Below are positions 48,892 to 64,000 of a stretch of DNA of 64,000 nucleotides, in pieces. The notes below the pieces were generated by a model that saw nothing but the letters and a program-made list of their open reading frames with translations, ran no database searches and was not told the DNA's origin. The DNA is from Neelides folsomi (lineage: Eukaryota; Arthropoda; Collembola; Neelipleona; Neelidae), in the NCBI GenBank assembly GCA_034687125.1, contig JAQGBZ010000157.1:1-64000 (forward strand), read 5' to 3'. The position numbers and the translations under genes were made by a program. Positions within the stretch are counted from its first letter, which is position 1, and the number at the start of each line of letters is the position of its first letter.

Positions 48892-49400
48892 ATAAAGAAT
48901 ATTTTTATCTATCTAATGAATCTTACTTTTAGTATACATAGAAGGTATTATATATTTAATAGTATTATAATACATTCAAGTGATTGGTTTATTAAATAGG
49001 TATAATGATTCACATGTCAAGTGGAATAGGATATCATTTTGGAAAGTAACGATACATAATATTGTTAAATATTGTAAGATAAAAAATACATTAAATCCTA
49101 TTGTAAGATAAAAATTAATTGCCAATTTAAAACATCTATTGGAGCATTTACGTTTATTCCATTTAATGTAGATGCTATCACATTCATTTATTCAACAAAT
49201 GCTGTATGTTGTGCATGAGAGCTAATGTAAATTGCCTTTGTTTATAAATATGTTATAGCCAAGTAAAGATTAGATAGTTTAAAATTATGATTTTCACATT
49301 ATTTAATGTCATTAATGTATAATTTTAATTGCAATTAAACGATAAAGTTCAATTAGAATAGAAAGTTTACTTTGGATGTGGACTTTATTTTTGATTAAAA
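48892..49400. other. Intergenic region between tandem proteases
   Basis: About 510 bp. It includes a short repeat of TATTGTAAGATAAAAA (about 49070-49115) and the trypsin 2 promoter; no clear TATA box. Confidence 0.4.
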
Positions 49401-51017
<1,617 letters not shown>

Positions 51018-53877
51018 GTCATATAAAGTTATGAAAATATACTTATTCTTATTATACCTTCATAATTTAAAAATAATATTAAAATTTTTATTTTATGTAA
51101 CCGCTCAAATCACTTGAATAAATTGTTTAATAACTAGAATTCTTTCATTTAAACAGATTGTAATTATTATATTCTTAAGTCATTAGTAATATAGTGATAA
51201 TTTATACGCACACTGACGAACAGTGTACGTGAACTGATTTGTATTTTGTATACTGATGCGCTTAATTGATATTGTATAAGCTTCTGCATATTATGTAAAA
51301 TCAGTTTAGCTGACGTGAGCGAGATCTGAAATATATTTTGTTAATTGTATTTAACCCAATTTTGAATTTACCCGTGCCATATTACTGATATATGGTAGAG
51401 ATTAACTTTTTAAGATTTAATTTTTAACTATTATGCAATTCATCAAATTATTGTGTTATTTACGATTTGCAATAATTGGGTATAAAAATTTTGAAGAATT
51501 TTGTCTTTGTTATAATGAAATTATGTTTGTTTGAAATAATATTTTTGTTATGAATTTAGATTAGACTAGACCGTCAATAATTCTCATTTTATAGTCATTA
51601 AAATGTTATTACTGATCCTTCGTTTAAACGTTAAACCTAATGTTCATTTGAAATTAATTCATCTTTAACTATAGCTTGCACCAATACAAGTCCGTTTTAA
51701 TTTTCCCAATTGAAAGAGGTATGTACAGGGTGGGCCGTATCTTGAACCGTTTTTTTTAATTGATCAAAGTGTAGCGATGTGAGACTTCTCGAATTGCAGC
51801 CAATAACCCTCCACACCAGCCACTCTCCTCACCCGACATCCTCTCCACCCGCCACCCGCCATCCTCCCCACTCATCACTCTCCCGGTCTCTCCCTATCCG
51901 ACAACAAGCATTTGCGGAAATTCCCATTGCTATGTACGAAAGAGCATGCGAGGAATGACTTAAGGTCGCTTGCAGAGAAGTATTGGAGTGATTGAGACTC
52001 AATTGACGAGTTGAAGTTTTAATTTATATTATATGATATATAAACTATATGCCTGCTAATTTTTATGAAATTCGGTTGCTGAATAAAAAAGATAATAATC
52101 ATTAAAAAACGGCTCAAGAAACGGCCCTCCCTGTACATATGTATGTACTGATGTATCTATAATAATTATTCTAATGAAATTAAGGATAATAATATTTATA
52201 ATTATAATGGAGTCATTATTTTTGCCATTTCTCCATCAAAATAATAATTAATTAACATATACAGATACGTACAACCTAGTGCATTTTTACTTGTGAAGTA
52301 CAATTTGTATAGGTAATGAATGTAAAAGTTGATGCTTGAGTGAGTGAGTAAGTGCAAAATAATTTAAACTATTTATAAAGCATAAAATCAACATAATGCT
52401 CAAAGTGTTTCCTTTTTAGTAAAATGTGTTTTTTTTAATTTTAAAGGCTATTTTAAAAGTGCGAATTTCACATATTTAATGATCACAAAGTTTACATATT
52501 TAATTTATTCATTCATTAGGTTTAAAGCTTAAGTTTTGAAAATCATAATTTTCAAGCTAATATTATACATACCTAATATAACATACCTATAATAATATTA
52601 AGTAGATATAGGAAGAGTATCTGTAGGTGTAAGGAGTACTAAAGAGTAATTATAATGTCGATCATGCAAAGCCTTTATAAAGTAAGGACAAATAGGATAG
52701 TATCTATGAAAATTAAATGCAATTATATTAACTTTCTTAAATAATTTTACAAAAATGAATTGATTTTCCATATCTTTTAAATGGAAAGGCAAAAAACAAT
52801 TGAGTTCAATTCGAACATTTGTTAAGTAAAAGAACTATCTACGTTGTTTAAATTGACATTCTTATAGTAACTGCGCTATTCCTATGCGCAGTTACTACGC
52901 AATTTTGTTATGAATTTAAAGAGCTAATAAATATTTTCTCCGTTGCATTGTTTTAACCCATTTGGATACTTAAAATGGATTCGAAAGCATATTTAGTTCA
53001 CTCTGGATAAAAATGGAATGTAGAGAGATACAAAAGAAGAAGAATTCAGCTTGGGGTAACGAATCCAAAGTCTCTTCTACACTTATAGCTTTCATGCACA
53101 ACTTTCTCGTCTAAGTTGGTCAAGTCATCAATTTTAAAGGCATCCTTATACATCCTTATTGTACTGAATTTTAATAGGTCAAAGTGTATTTGAAGTGAAG
53201 GTAGTAAAGAGATATTTTCATAATGCTCTAACTCCAACATTATTACTTACATTCAAATTACAAATATTAGGGTTTAAGGGCTCTTCTAGCATAAACTGGT
53301 TTCTTGTCGGATTTTTATCCCTTGACTGGATTTGAACTTGCTCATGTATCAACTACCCAAATCAAAGAATTCTATATTCTACTATGTAGTAATAACAATA
53401 AAAATACCTGTAGATGCAAAGTATACAAGGAATGTACAAACCATCGAGCCCTTAATATGAGAATATGAGACTTAATGCATTTATAGGGACTGCTTAAGCA
53501 TAAAGGATTAAAAGTGTCTTCAAGCAATACTTGCACAGACTCTAATGTGTACTCTATGTAGCTATATTAATTCAAGCTTTAACCAATGAGCTCCGGTGGA
53601 AGATTCTGTTCTTGGGTTTCCCTCGAAGGACTTTTAACTCTGGAAATCAGTCTTGGTCTCAGAGAGCAGGTAGAAGCTTCATTCTTCCTTGAAACTTCAC
53701 ATCTTATTTGAGTCATAACAACTTGAAATCAAAAGGTATTTTATTCGAATAACATTTTGATTATATGGAACGAAATGCACAAGTGTAATCTTTGAGATGC
53801 TTTTTGAGCATTTATAATCTTTACAAGAGAAATGTCATTGTAAATTGATTGTTGTCAAAATTGATCAGGAGTGGAAA
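51018..53877. other. Intergenic region carrying a MITE
   Basis: Besides the element at 51726-52133, it is AT-rich with TACATACCTA-like motifs near 52565-52590. A minus-strand open frame at 53046-53240 looks slightly protein-like but has no partner exon. Just before the glutamine synthetase ATG, TTGATCAG may be an acceptor of a 5'UTR intron. Confidence 0.4.
51726..52133. mobile_element. MITE with terminal inverted repeats and TA duplication
   Basis: A 408-bp element starting CAGGGTGGGCCGTATCTTGA and ending in the inverse of CAGGGAGGGCCGTTTCTTGA. The inverted repeats are about 32 nt with about four mismatches. TA flanks both ends. No transposase frame is present, so it is non-autonomous; termini and TA sites suggest a Tc1/mariner-type source. 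An internal C-rich, G-poor run (about 51808-51900) is unlike the rest of the window. Confidence 0.85.
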
Positions 53878-55906
<2,029 letters not shown>

Positions 55907-56564
55907 GTTGGAAGAAAAGTTAAATTGTTAACTCACAACAGCTTCAGTTCAAATTTATCATTTCCTATGAGTTTTTTCATTATTGAGAAATTGTTAGATT
56001 ATAGATTCTAATTAATCCAACTCTTTTTCTAATATTGTAATTGTAATTCAACACCTTTAAAAATTAATTTATAGATTAGATGCTATTTACATTCCTTAAA
56101 ATGGTTAATTGGGAAAGCTATTAAAGTATTTCATAAAATTAACAAAAAATAAGTAGCGGGAAATAACTCATTTGTATATCTACAATATATTGATGATTGT
56201 CTTCTACATTAATAAACAGATTTAATCTATTTAGTCTACATAATATGGGAATATTTATTTCATTGAAAATCCATTTTCCATTTAAAGAAATATTTAACAT
56301 GCATGCTGAAAAGAATGCTCATTTGAGAGACAAAGAAATCCAGGGTGCGTAATTTATAAAGATGTTACTTCATTTGGAATACAACTAAAATGAAGGCGAT
56401 GTTGGAGGCAAAGTCATAATCCATAAGGATTGAATTTTAACTTTTTCTTATTCATCATGTATTCCTGTTCATCTAACTTTAAGTTATTTAAAGCCTTTAA
56501 CTTAACCTTTAACTTATAATAACCCAAACAGTTAAGATTTCAGATTTAAAGCAAATTAAACACC
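55907..56564. other. Intergenic region
   Basis: 658 bp between glutamine synthetase and SURF1, AT-rich, with probable poly(A) signals (AATAAA-like at about 56210). Nothing else seen. Confidence 0.4.
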
Positions 56565-57963
56565 ATGCAAAAGTATTTTAAAGGGTTGAACCTCATATTA
56601 AGTAAATGCAAAGAAAATAGAAATACCATCATTGTCAGTGTTTCGAAGCATTTCTGTTCAAAAGCGAAACCCAATCTTCACGCTTATAGAAAAGAAAAGA
56701 AAGAGCCAATATTCGGAAAAATCATCTTATTGGTAAGTTAGTGTTATTCACAATTAATTTATTATTAAGTATTATAATTCCATATATGGTATAGGTATTT
56801 AAGTGATTTACAAGCTATATGTTGCCGTTCTTAGTGCCCAATTTTCATTTTAATGTGAACTTTATTGTAATAATTAAATACTGATTGATATTTTTAAATT
56901 GTCATTTTAGGCGATACCTGTCAGCACATTATGTCTTGGAGTATGGCAAGTTTACAGGTGGAGATGGAAGGTGAATTTAATTGATGAACTTCAGACGAAA
57001 GTTGCTGCCGAAACTGTCGAATTTCCTCATAAGAAGTATGTAAATACTAACTTACTTAAAGTTAGCCGAAATGGAATATTTATTCATTGAGTCTTCCTAT
57101 ATTTATATCCTTATAATTTCAATTTAAAACATTTTTAACACAGTTGTTTTTTAGTCTTTTAGACTTAGAAAATTTGGAATATAAGAAAGTCAAAGTTCGG
57201 GGACATTTTGATTATACGAAAAACGAAATAATTTTGGGCCCAAGATCACTTCTCAATTCTGGTAGTGGTGCAGAAGGTCAGGCTCAAGGGTTAATATCTA
57301 AAGCTAACACCACAACTGGCTTTCATCTTATAACACCGTTTACAATTTCAAGTTCTGGGTAATTAATTTAAAGAAATTCAATTATCCCTTAAATTGTTCT
57401 TATTTTATCATACTCAAGAAAGTCAAGATATCTTTTACGTTTGATCATTTTAACTTTTAACGATTACTTTTTCATATTTCGCAGTTTAACAATACTAGTC
57501 AATCGAGGATGGATTCCTGCTTCACTTAAAAACAAATTAGAAAATTTTCGTTTAGAAGGAGAAACAGAAATTGTTGGTGTTGTTCGAAATAACGAACAGA
57601 GAAGTCCTTTTATGACAAAAAATATACCACAGAAGGGAATGTGGCTTTACAGGTAATTTATTTTTTCAAATAAACACTCTTTATCATCCATTTATCCTAT
57701 CATTGGACATTTATAGTTAATATTGATACATCAGGGATATTCCTGAAATTGCTGAATACCTTGGAGTTGCTCCTGCATTTCTGGATCTTCATTCTGTAGA
57801 AAGTGGAAATATTTTGAAAGGAAAATTATCTCCAGTCCCAGCTCAAACAAGAGTAACACTTCGAAATGAACACGTGTCTTATTTCACAACTTGGTTCAGC
57901 CTTTCGTTAATAACCGGATATATGTGGCATAGAAGATTCATTCGAAAACTTACTTTGAGATAA
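56565..57963 (+). CDS. SURF1: SURF1, cytochrome c oxidase assembly factor
   Basis: Mitochondrial inner-membrane protein needed for early COX1 assembly. Five exons, 56565-56732, 56911-57035, 57155-57358, 57485-57652 and 57735-57963, in phase, encode 297 residues (human 300). A basic N-terminal leader fits mitochondrial import. TM1 is KIILLAIPVSTLCLGVWQ, followed by the conserved W-Q..R..K stretch. Conserved inner blocks are KKVKVRGHFDY, GFHLITPF, the signature LVNRGWIPASL, EGETEIVGVVR and NIPQKGMWLYRD. TM2 near the C-terminus is TTWFSLSLITGYMW followed by HRR. Convergent with SLIMP, 265 bp away. Confidence 0.95.
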
Positions 57964-58228
57964 TCTTAATATTAGTACAATATTAGAGATATGCTGTGAA
58001 AAAGTGTAATACAGATAGTTTAAGTGAATATTATTATCTATATTCTGCTTTTCATAGCTGATGTTTAAATTGATGCTACTATATATTTTACTTCTATTCA
58101 ATTTGTTAAATTCAGATTACAAATATGCCGTTTTATGAACATTTGATGGAATATGAACAAAAAATAAATTGAAGATAAAGCACTTTGACCTTGATTTATA
58201 TAAAAACAAGATTAGAGATATTTATTTT

Positions 58229-59872
58229 TCAATTTTGGGTAGCGTCATTCGAAAACTTTAACATAAATTGAGATATATTGAAAAATGTTCCGGAAATCAT
58301 ATAAAGAAAATTTGTCTTATTTTCATGATTTGCATAAGCACAGAAAAGTCTTTTACTAACATAATCCCCTAAAATGCTAACAGATCCTATTTGAATGTTA
58401 TTCCCTATTAAAAAACAAATCCGCTTTGTTTCATTTAATTCTAATTGAAGAGCGGGACATAAGGAAATTGTTACATCAACTCCAATTTTCTTAACGAGAA
58501 ATTCTTCAATTAAGGAAACTGTATTTTGGAATTCCTTTTCCATTTCTTCCTGGCTACTGCATGCAATGAAGTAATGGACTAATGATGATTGAAATGAAAG
58601 TTCATTTTTCTTAGAGTAACACTTTCCCACTGTGAAATACTTGATCGGAAATGTTGTAGTTTTGTTTAAAATTGTTTGAGCATAAAGAGATAAATACGAT
58701 GGCAAAGTTGCACCGCCGACTAGATATGAAGCATATTGTTCGTCTTCATCAGGCTAAATAAGGAAACAATAAAAGGGTTTAACATTAACTTAAAGGTCTA
58801 ATATATTAATATATATTATATAATTTATATACAAATAATAAACTTCTATATACCTAGTATAAAATTAATTAATGGTGTACAATTACAATAGTACTTTTTG
58901 TTTACCTCATCAATCATTAGAAAATCTTGAACATTGCTCCGAGCTCCATCAAGTAAAATACGCTTTACAATATCAGAATTACTAGTTAAAGTAAATCCAG
59001 CCTTTTGTAGAAAACTTTGAGCTAAAGATGATAAAGATAACTCTAATTGTGTTGCTTTTCCAAGTAAGAAATCCCCGCACGGTGAAACATCTATCCAGAA
59101 CAAGTTAAATATATTTTATTTCACTCAATAAATTAATTTTTATAAATGGTTAAAACGTAAAAAATGTATTTAAATGTAAAAATAATACCAGGAAGTTTCT
59201 CAATTTGAATGGAGTCCGAATTAATTTGGAATAGCTTTGATTGACTCGCGATTCTTTTAATCACCTGATACGAATTTCCAATTGGGGTAGATTCATCTAA
59301 TTGATTGGGAAGGTCAAGTATTTGTTCTACAATTTGATCATTCTTTTCATAAAATTGGTCTTCAATGTTCTTTAAATCAACTCGAAGCTTTTTTCCATTC
59401 TGTTTTAATTCATTGATGAGAATGTCTTGCGAAGTGTCTTTCAGTTTCATGAGTTCTTGAATCCGTTTTGTATTTTCTTCTCTTTCTGCGATTTTCATGT
59501 CTTTCATTCTCTTTAGTTCTAAAGCTCTTTTATAAATGCCTTCTAACGATTCAAGTGAATGATTAAATTCAATATTTCTGTTCCGGATTGAATGAATGTA
59601 AGGAGTTAAATTTTGAATAGCCTTTTCAATGTCAAAGACAGGATGAGGAATTCCTGCTGTTTTCTCGCTGATACGATGAAGTTCCCATGTTCCATATTTC
59701 CTAAAAACCAGCAGAATTATCATTAATTTTTTAAACATCATTAATAAGAATTAAGAATTGCGAGTTGGTTTAATCACCTGATATGTCGCTCAACACAGTA
59801 TGGAAGTTTGTTATTTGTTCTTAAATAAATGGGATTTTTAAATAGCTTTATGACAGTAGAAATTACTACCAT
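58229..59872 (-). CDS. SLIMP: Seryl-tRNA synthetase-like mitochondrial protein (SLIMP type)
   Basis: Four exons, 59778-59872, 59189-59700, 58906-59090 and 58229-58753, in phase, encode 438 residues. The N-terminal third is a long Lys/Glu-rich coiled-coil arm (SIRNRNIEFNHSLESLEGIY ... KKLRVDLKNIEDQFYEKND) as in SerRS. The C-terminal part has the class II synthetase fold with GKATQLELSLSSLAQSFLQK and GGATLPSYLSLYAQ. Motif 2, normally Tyr-Arg-x-Glu, reads GKCYSKKNELSF, so the catalytic arginine is gone. Motif 3 (ISQFMLKFSND) also lacks its arginine. This pattern fits SLIMP, a catalytically dead mitochondrial SerRS paralogue of arthropods, rather than active SARS2. N-terminus MVVISTVIKLFKNPIYLRTN is a plausible mitochondrial leader. 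Confidence 0.85.
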
Positions 59873-60616
59873 TTTATTATCGATTAAATATATTTAATGT
59901 TGGGTATTAGATAAATATTGGTGCATTTAAATATTAAAATTTCAATTTCTCTCTTACATTCAGGCTTCCAATCTTGCATGAGACGAAAGAGCGAAAGAGA
60001 AATGTAAAATTCGAGACATTTTATATTTCCCGTTCTCCAACCAGCATATTTCCTTCAAATGCATGAAAATGAAATCTACTCAATACTAAAGCTTATGGGG
60101 AACAATTTAAATAACCGTTTATTCACTAAATAGTTAAGAGGTTCATGATATTTGCCTTCGCTTCGTGAAAGGTTTATTCAATTCAATCCAGATATGAATT
60201 AAATAATTAATTTATCAAAAAAAAGAATAACATTTGCAAGTTGTTATACATTGGAATGGTTTTATTATGAACAGTCGAATTGGATATTAGCTAACAAAAT
60301 AACATTTTATGGATTAATTATTATTATTTTAAATAATAACATACGGATGGGTTATTGTAACAAATGATGTTCAATGAAATCATATTTTTATGCTGATTTA
60401 TTTACTAACACTAACAAAACACTACATCAAAATATTTTAATGATTTTCAATTTTCAATTTTGATGAAAATTTCTTGATAAGCTTTTCATGGTGTCTGACA
60501 ACTTGCAGTATACGTGCAAGAATTAAGAAAATCTAAATTAAAAAATTAAAATTTGTATTGTGAATATTACAATATGTAAATTGTATTTGTAATAGTTATG
60601 TGAGTTAATGTGATTT
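59873..60616. other. Intergenic region
   Basis: 5' flank of SLIMP and 3' flank of the small secreted gene (both minus). AT-rich, nothing notable. Confidence 0.4.
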
Positions 60617-61383
60617 TTAATTAAATCTAATAATCTTACAAAATGATCCGCATTGTTTCATGGATTCCCTTTGAACGCAGTTTGCATTATTGTCAAGATT
60701 CTTATAGTATGTTACAAAAGTGCAAGGTCCTAATAAATCATAATGGATAAGTAAATATTGAAATAAAATATTGTACAATATTATACATTATGTAGTATAG
60801 CATAATATTTAGCATTAAAGGTAATAACAATAATTAATAAGCAAAATATGTAATGTTATAAAACATTGCATCATACCATCGGCTATGACTTTTCCTAATT
60901 TAAGTTTGTAAAATTTTAGAAATTTGGTTATGATTGCTTTCTTGTAATTCTTAATATTCACTTGTTTTTGTTCATAATTAAAATCTTCACAAACTCCGAG
61001 GTTTGGATTCATCCTGGCCATATCTCTTCCCATACTTTGGAAATCTTTGGTCATCTTAGCACTCATTGCTTGGATTTGTTTCTGCATGGTAGACATTTGA
61101 CTTTGCATCATTCGTCGCTGAAGTGCCATTGCTCGATTTATTTCCTCAAACGGATTCTGATTGTTCCCAAACGGAAAATTACTTGAAAAAAGTTGACTCT
61201 CTCCTTTCATCGTCAACATCAATAGGACACACACGAGTGGCTATAATAAATATGTTAATATAATAATATTACATCTAATTTGGTATGTTTGATATATGCA
61301 AAATAAATAATTATATAAAATAAATAAATAAATAATTATGTTTAAAAGATTTTAAAAAATAGTGCCCTTACCGCTATCGCCAT
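60617..61383 (-). CDS. Small secreted Met/Gln-rich protein with cysteine-rich C-terminus (hypothetical)
   Basis: Three exons, 61372-61383 (only MAIA), 60877-61240 and 60617-60729, in phase with GT-AG junctions, encode 162 residues. A signal peptide spans the first junction (MAIAPLVCVLLMLTMKGES). The middle is a Met/Gln/Arg-rich amphipathic helix (MALQRRMMQSQMSTMQKQIQ and on to MGRDMARMNP). The C-terminal part holds GVCEDFNYEQ, then GPCTFVTYYKNLDNNANCVQ and MKQCGSFCKI, giving five or six cysteines that may form a small disulphide domain. I do not recognise the family. The third exon is too short to be seen as a long open frame, but phase and cysteine spacing support it. Confidence 0.7.
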
Positions 61384-63858
61384 ATTGTAAAGACTTTTGA
61401 AGAAAACTCTTTTGTACAAGAATGGTCGTTTAAATGCGTTTGATGAATTCGATCTATGAAAATTAAAATAGGTATTAAGGTATTGCCAGTTCTATCCAAA
61501 ATTAAATTCAATAGGTCTGAGTCATTTATTCAACTCTCGTTAACTTCTTTAATTTTAATGAACTAAATTCTATAAATACTTAATTACTCGAGTAAACATA
61601 TTACACTACACTCCACTCGAGTATTTAATCAATGCATTTATATTTACTTGAGTATGTACAGAACAAGTATTAATAATAATAATTACTTCTTGATAAATAT
61701 AATGAAAGCCTACAATAAAATTGTCCCATAAAAGTCTCACGTCAAGAAATCAAGAAACACACTATGTAATACTTAAATGCATTATAAAATTATAATATTG
61801 AATGCTTTTGTACATATTACAGAAAGTAAATTTTGCACATGCAATAATATATATGAAAGTTATGACTTTTTAAAAATAATAATTTTCATTTGTCTATATA
61901 AACATTAATCAGATTTCTCATGTATGTATACTATATATTACCCAATTAAAAACAAAAAATGTCAAGCTATATAATATGTAGATAATAGATAAAAACAACG
62001 ACCCTAGCAAATCTAAAAACACAATAAATTAATTTACCAATTTAATCCATCGTTTCGTGTACTACCAAAATTTAAAGAATCATTGACTAAAATATTAAAA
62101 GTTGCTGCTTTATGTATTTAGTGCAAGTATTCAAAAGTACCTTTTGTGTTTACTTTCCTTTAGTGTTTCCCATCTTCAAATACAGCGAAACAGTGCAAAA
62201 ATTTTGACTAAAAGCTACACAACCCATTTATGTATCTTCTACTCTATGTATCTGTATGCAAAAATGCGAATACACTCTTGATCCATTTCTGCTACTGATC
62301 TTTTATATATAAATTTATATTTACACATTATATAAAACGTATGCAAACTCACGAGTTTTTTTATTCAATTCATTTGAGCATTAATTAATATATATGAATA
62401 TTGAACATGTTTCTTGTTCTATTGTTGCAATTAAAACCTTTTAAAACCGTCAATATAAATTAACGAACACGTTTCCAGTTTCACTTTTATTTAACGGCAC
62501 CTTAAGATAGGTTATCACGGGAAATGTTTTTATTATTGTACATTAAAATCATACCTAGAATAAAATGCACTGTAATTTGCATTGAGTAGTTACTAATTAC
62601 TGATATTTATTATTGATATTACATAGTTTGTAAGAAAGGAATAGATCTATTATAATTTGTTCTATACAACATTCACAATTAATAAGTATTATATTACAAT
62701 ATTACAAATATAATTTTGTAAATATCTGTACAATATTACTCATTCTGCATAATAAATAAATAATTACCAATTAATGAAATTAATAAAAGTCACAAAACAA
62801 AAGGAAGAATATTTAAAGGATTAACATTTATAATTAACAGGAAGAGGAAGGATGTGAATTCCTGAATAAGCAATGAAGTGACTTCACTTAAGTTATTCTT
62901 GAGATGATCACAGGAAAAATAAAAAGATAGTTCAGAAGGTAGACAGAGCCACGATTCGAATAAACGGAGTTTCATTGATGTACTTAGAATAATGAAACAA
63001 CGCATTAATATAACTTATAACAATGATATTACCTAATCATAATTCATAAATAATATGTAAAGATAACATCAACAATTTAGCATTCTATCAATTTTTTACC
63101 CTCAACACTATCAAATACAGAAATATTAAAATTTTGACCTTGCAAGGTTAATACGAAAATACGCAAAATATGAATCTTTAAGGTGTAAGTGCATACAATG
63201 TTAGGTATTCTATTAAAAAGGACCTCTACCTAAATTGTAATGTGAATGCAGAAACAACTAATTGGCTTATGTATTAGTGTGTTAAGGTAAGTCAATTAAA
63301 TGGTATAAAAATAAGGTACATGCACTTTACACACTTCACAAACTTGTTTTACCTAAAGGGAAAGGCCTTTCATATAAAACTACCCAAATATATATAAAGT
63401 AATCAGTAATTAGCAACTGATGCTATGTATAGTGAATGATAGGACATTACTTTTAGTGAACATTTACTTAAATATGTATGTATTCATTAAGTGCTTTTTC
63501 ATAGGATGCTTTTCAACAATGATTTTTCAAGGTTAGGAAGGAATAGTCAAATTTAAGCAAACAATGGTGAAAATGGATTTTGGAGTCATGAACAAAGAAC
63601 CAGAAAACTTGTATTTAATATCAACATTCTTATAGGAAGATGGAAATGAATGAAAATAGAAAAGACAAAAGAGATTCGTCCTGAGGTTCATTCCTCTTCT
63701 AGATGAATTGCAGGAATCATTATTTATCTTGCCCTATTTATTATTACTAATTAGCCCCATTAGATTAAAAAAGTAAGATCTTCATTTTCTTCATCCTCAT
63801 TGAGTCATTGATTGATAGCAAACAACAATAGAGAGATCAGTAGTGGAAAAAGTAAAGA
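61384..63858. other. AT-rich intergenic region
   Basis: About 2.5 kb with (TAAA)n-like tracts, no supported gene and no RNA gene. A weak minus-strand frame at 62790-63005 is not credited. Confidence 0.4.
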
Positions 63859-64000
63859 ATGGAATTCCCCGCTTTCAAAGTTTTCATATTATTAAATTTA
63901 TTTTTACTCGTTTCACCAAATTCTCCATATTCCCTCAACTTGCCTGAAATCGTCAACGAGCCGATTAATGAATCAAAAAATTTATTTTTCTCCTATCCTT
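63859..64000 (+). CDS. Secreted protein, N-terminus only (cut by window edge)
   Basis: ATG at 63859 begins an open frame that runs off the right edge (47 codons seen). Residues 1-26 (MEFPAFKVFILLNLFLLVSP and on) look like a signal peptide. The next part (NLPEIVNEPINESKNLFF) carries a NES sequon. No family is recognisable from this fragment. Confidence 0.55.
   Translation, partial: MEFPAFKVFILLNLFLLVSPNSPYSLNLPEIVNEPINESKNLFFSYP

Noticed and set aside
53046-53240. 64-codon minus-strand frame that looks mildly protein-like
   Set aside because: No partner exon, no family, and no start context; left as unproven.
62790-63005. 71-codon minus-strand frame with hydrophobic stretches
   Set aside because: AT-rich chance frame, no domain and no supporting splice sites.

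Overview
The window is animal nuclear DNA, most likely from an arthropod. It is AT-rich, the genes are split by many short introns (mostly about 50-250 bp), and the gene set includes a catalytically degenerate seryl-tRNA synthetase of the SLIMP type, small four-helix membrane proteins of a type I associate with arthropods, a nucleoplasmin-like chaperone, a secreted cystatin and trypsin-like proteases. I cannot name the species. I rebuilt exon-intron structures by hand from reading frame, splice signals, phase agreement and family resemblance. Most models close exactly in phase from ATG to stop, and their lengths match the family.

Layout. Positions 1-13,668 are gene-poor: the first exon of a peptide GPCR, one small secreted cysteine-rich protein, a near-perfect foldback element (2783-3075) and a degenerate repeat block (about 4.46-5.30 kb). 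From 13.7 to 25 kb lie GINS2 (-), a four-TM protein (+), importin-5 (-) and LUC7L3 (+), with importin-5 and LUC7L3 diverging from one intergenic promoter region. From 25 to 27.8 kb nothing convincing is seen. From 27.8 to 45 kb the order is a Cys-loop ligand-gated channel (+), a secreted acidic repeat protein (-), peroxisomal acyl-CoA oxidase 3 (-), CCDC28 (+), SON (-), a short RAD51C (+), a second four-TM protein (+) and a nucleoplasmin-like protein (-). From 45 to 64 kb come a secreted cystatin (-), two tandem trypsin-like proteases (+), a MITE, glutamine synthetase (+), SURF1 (+) facing SLIMP (-), a small secreted Met/Gln-rich protein (-), and the start of another secreted protein at the right edge.

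How the genes relate. Most are housekeeping genes with no operon-like link, packed as divergent or convergent pairs. The secreted cystatin and the two proteases form a local protease/inhibitor neighbourhood. SURF1 (cytochrome c oxidase assembly) and SLIMP (mitochondrial) are convergent neighbours separated by 265 bp.

The most unusual genome-level signal is splicing. Six of about 87 inferred introns begin with GC rather than GT, well above the roughly 1% usual in animals. They occur in the GPCR, the channel (two), the first trypsin (two) and glutamine synthetase. I found no CRISPR array, rRNA, convincing tRNA or viral gene, and no clear new multi-gene system.
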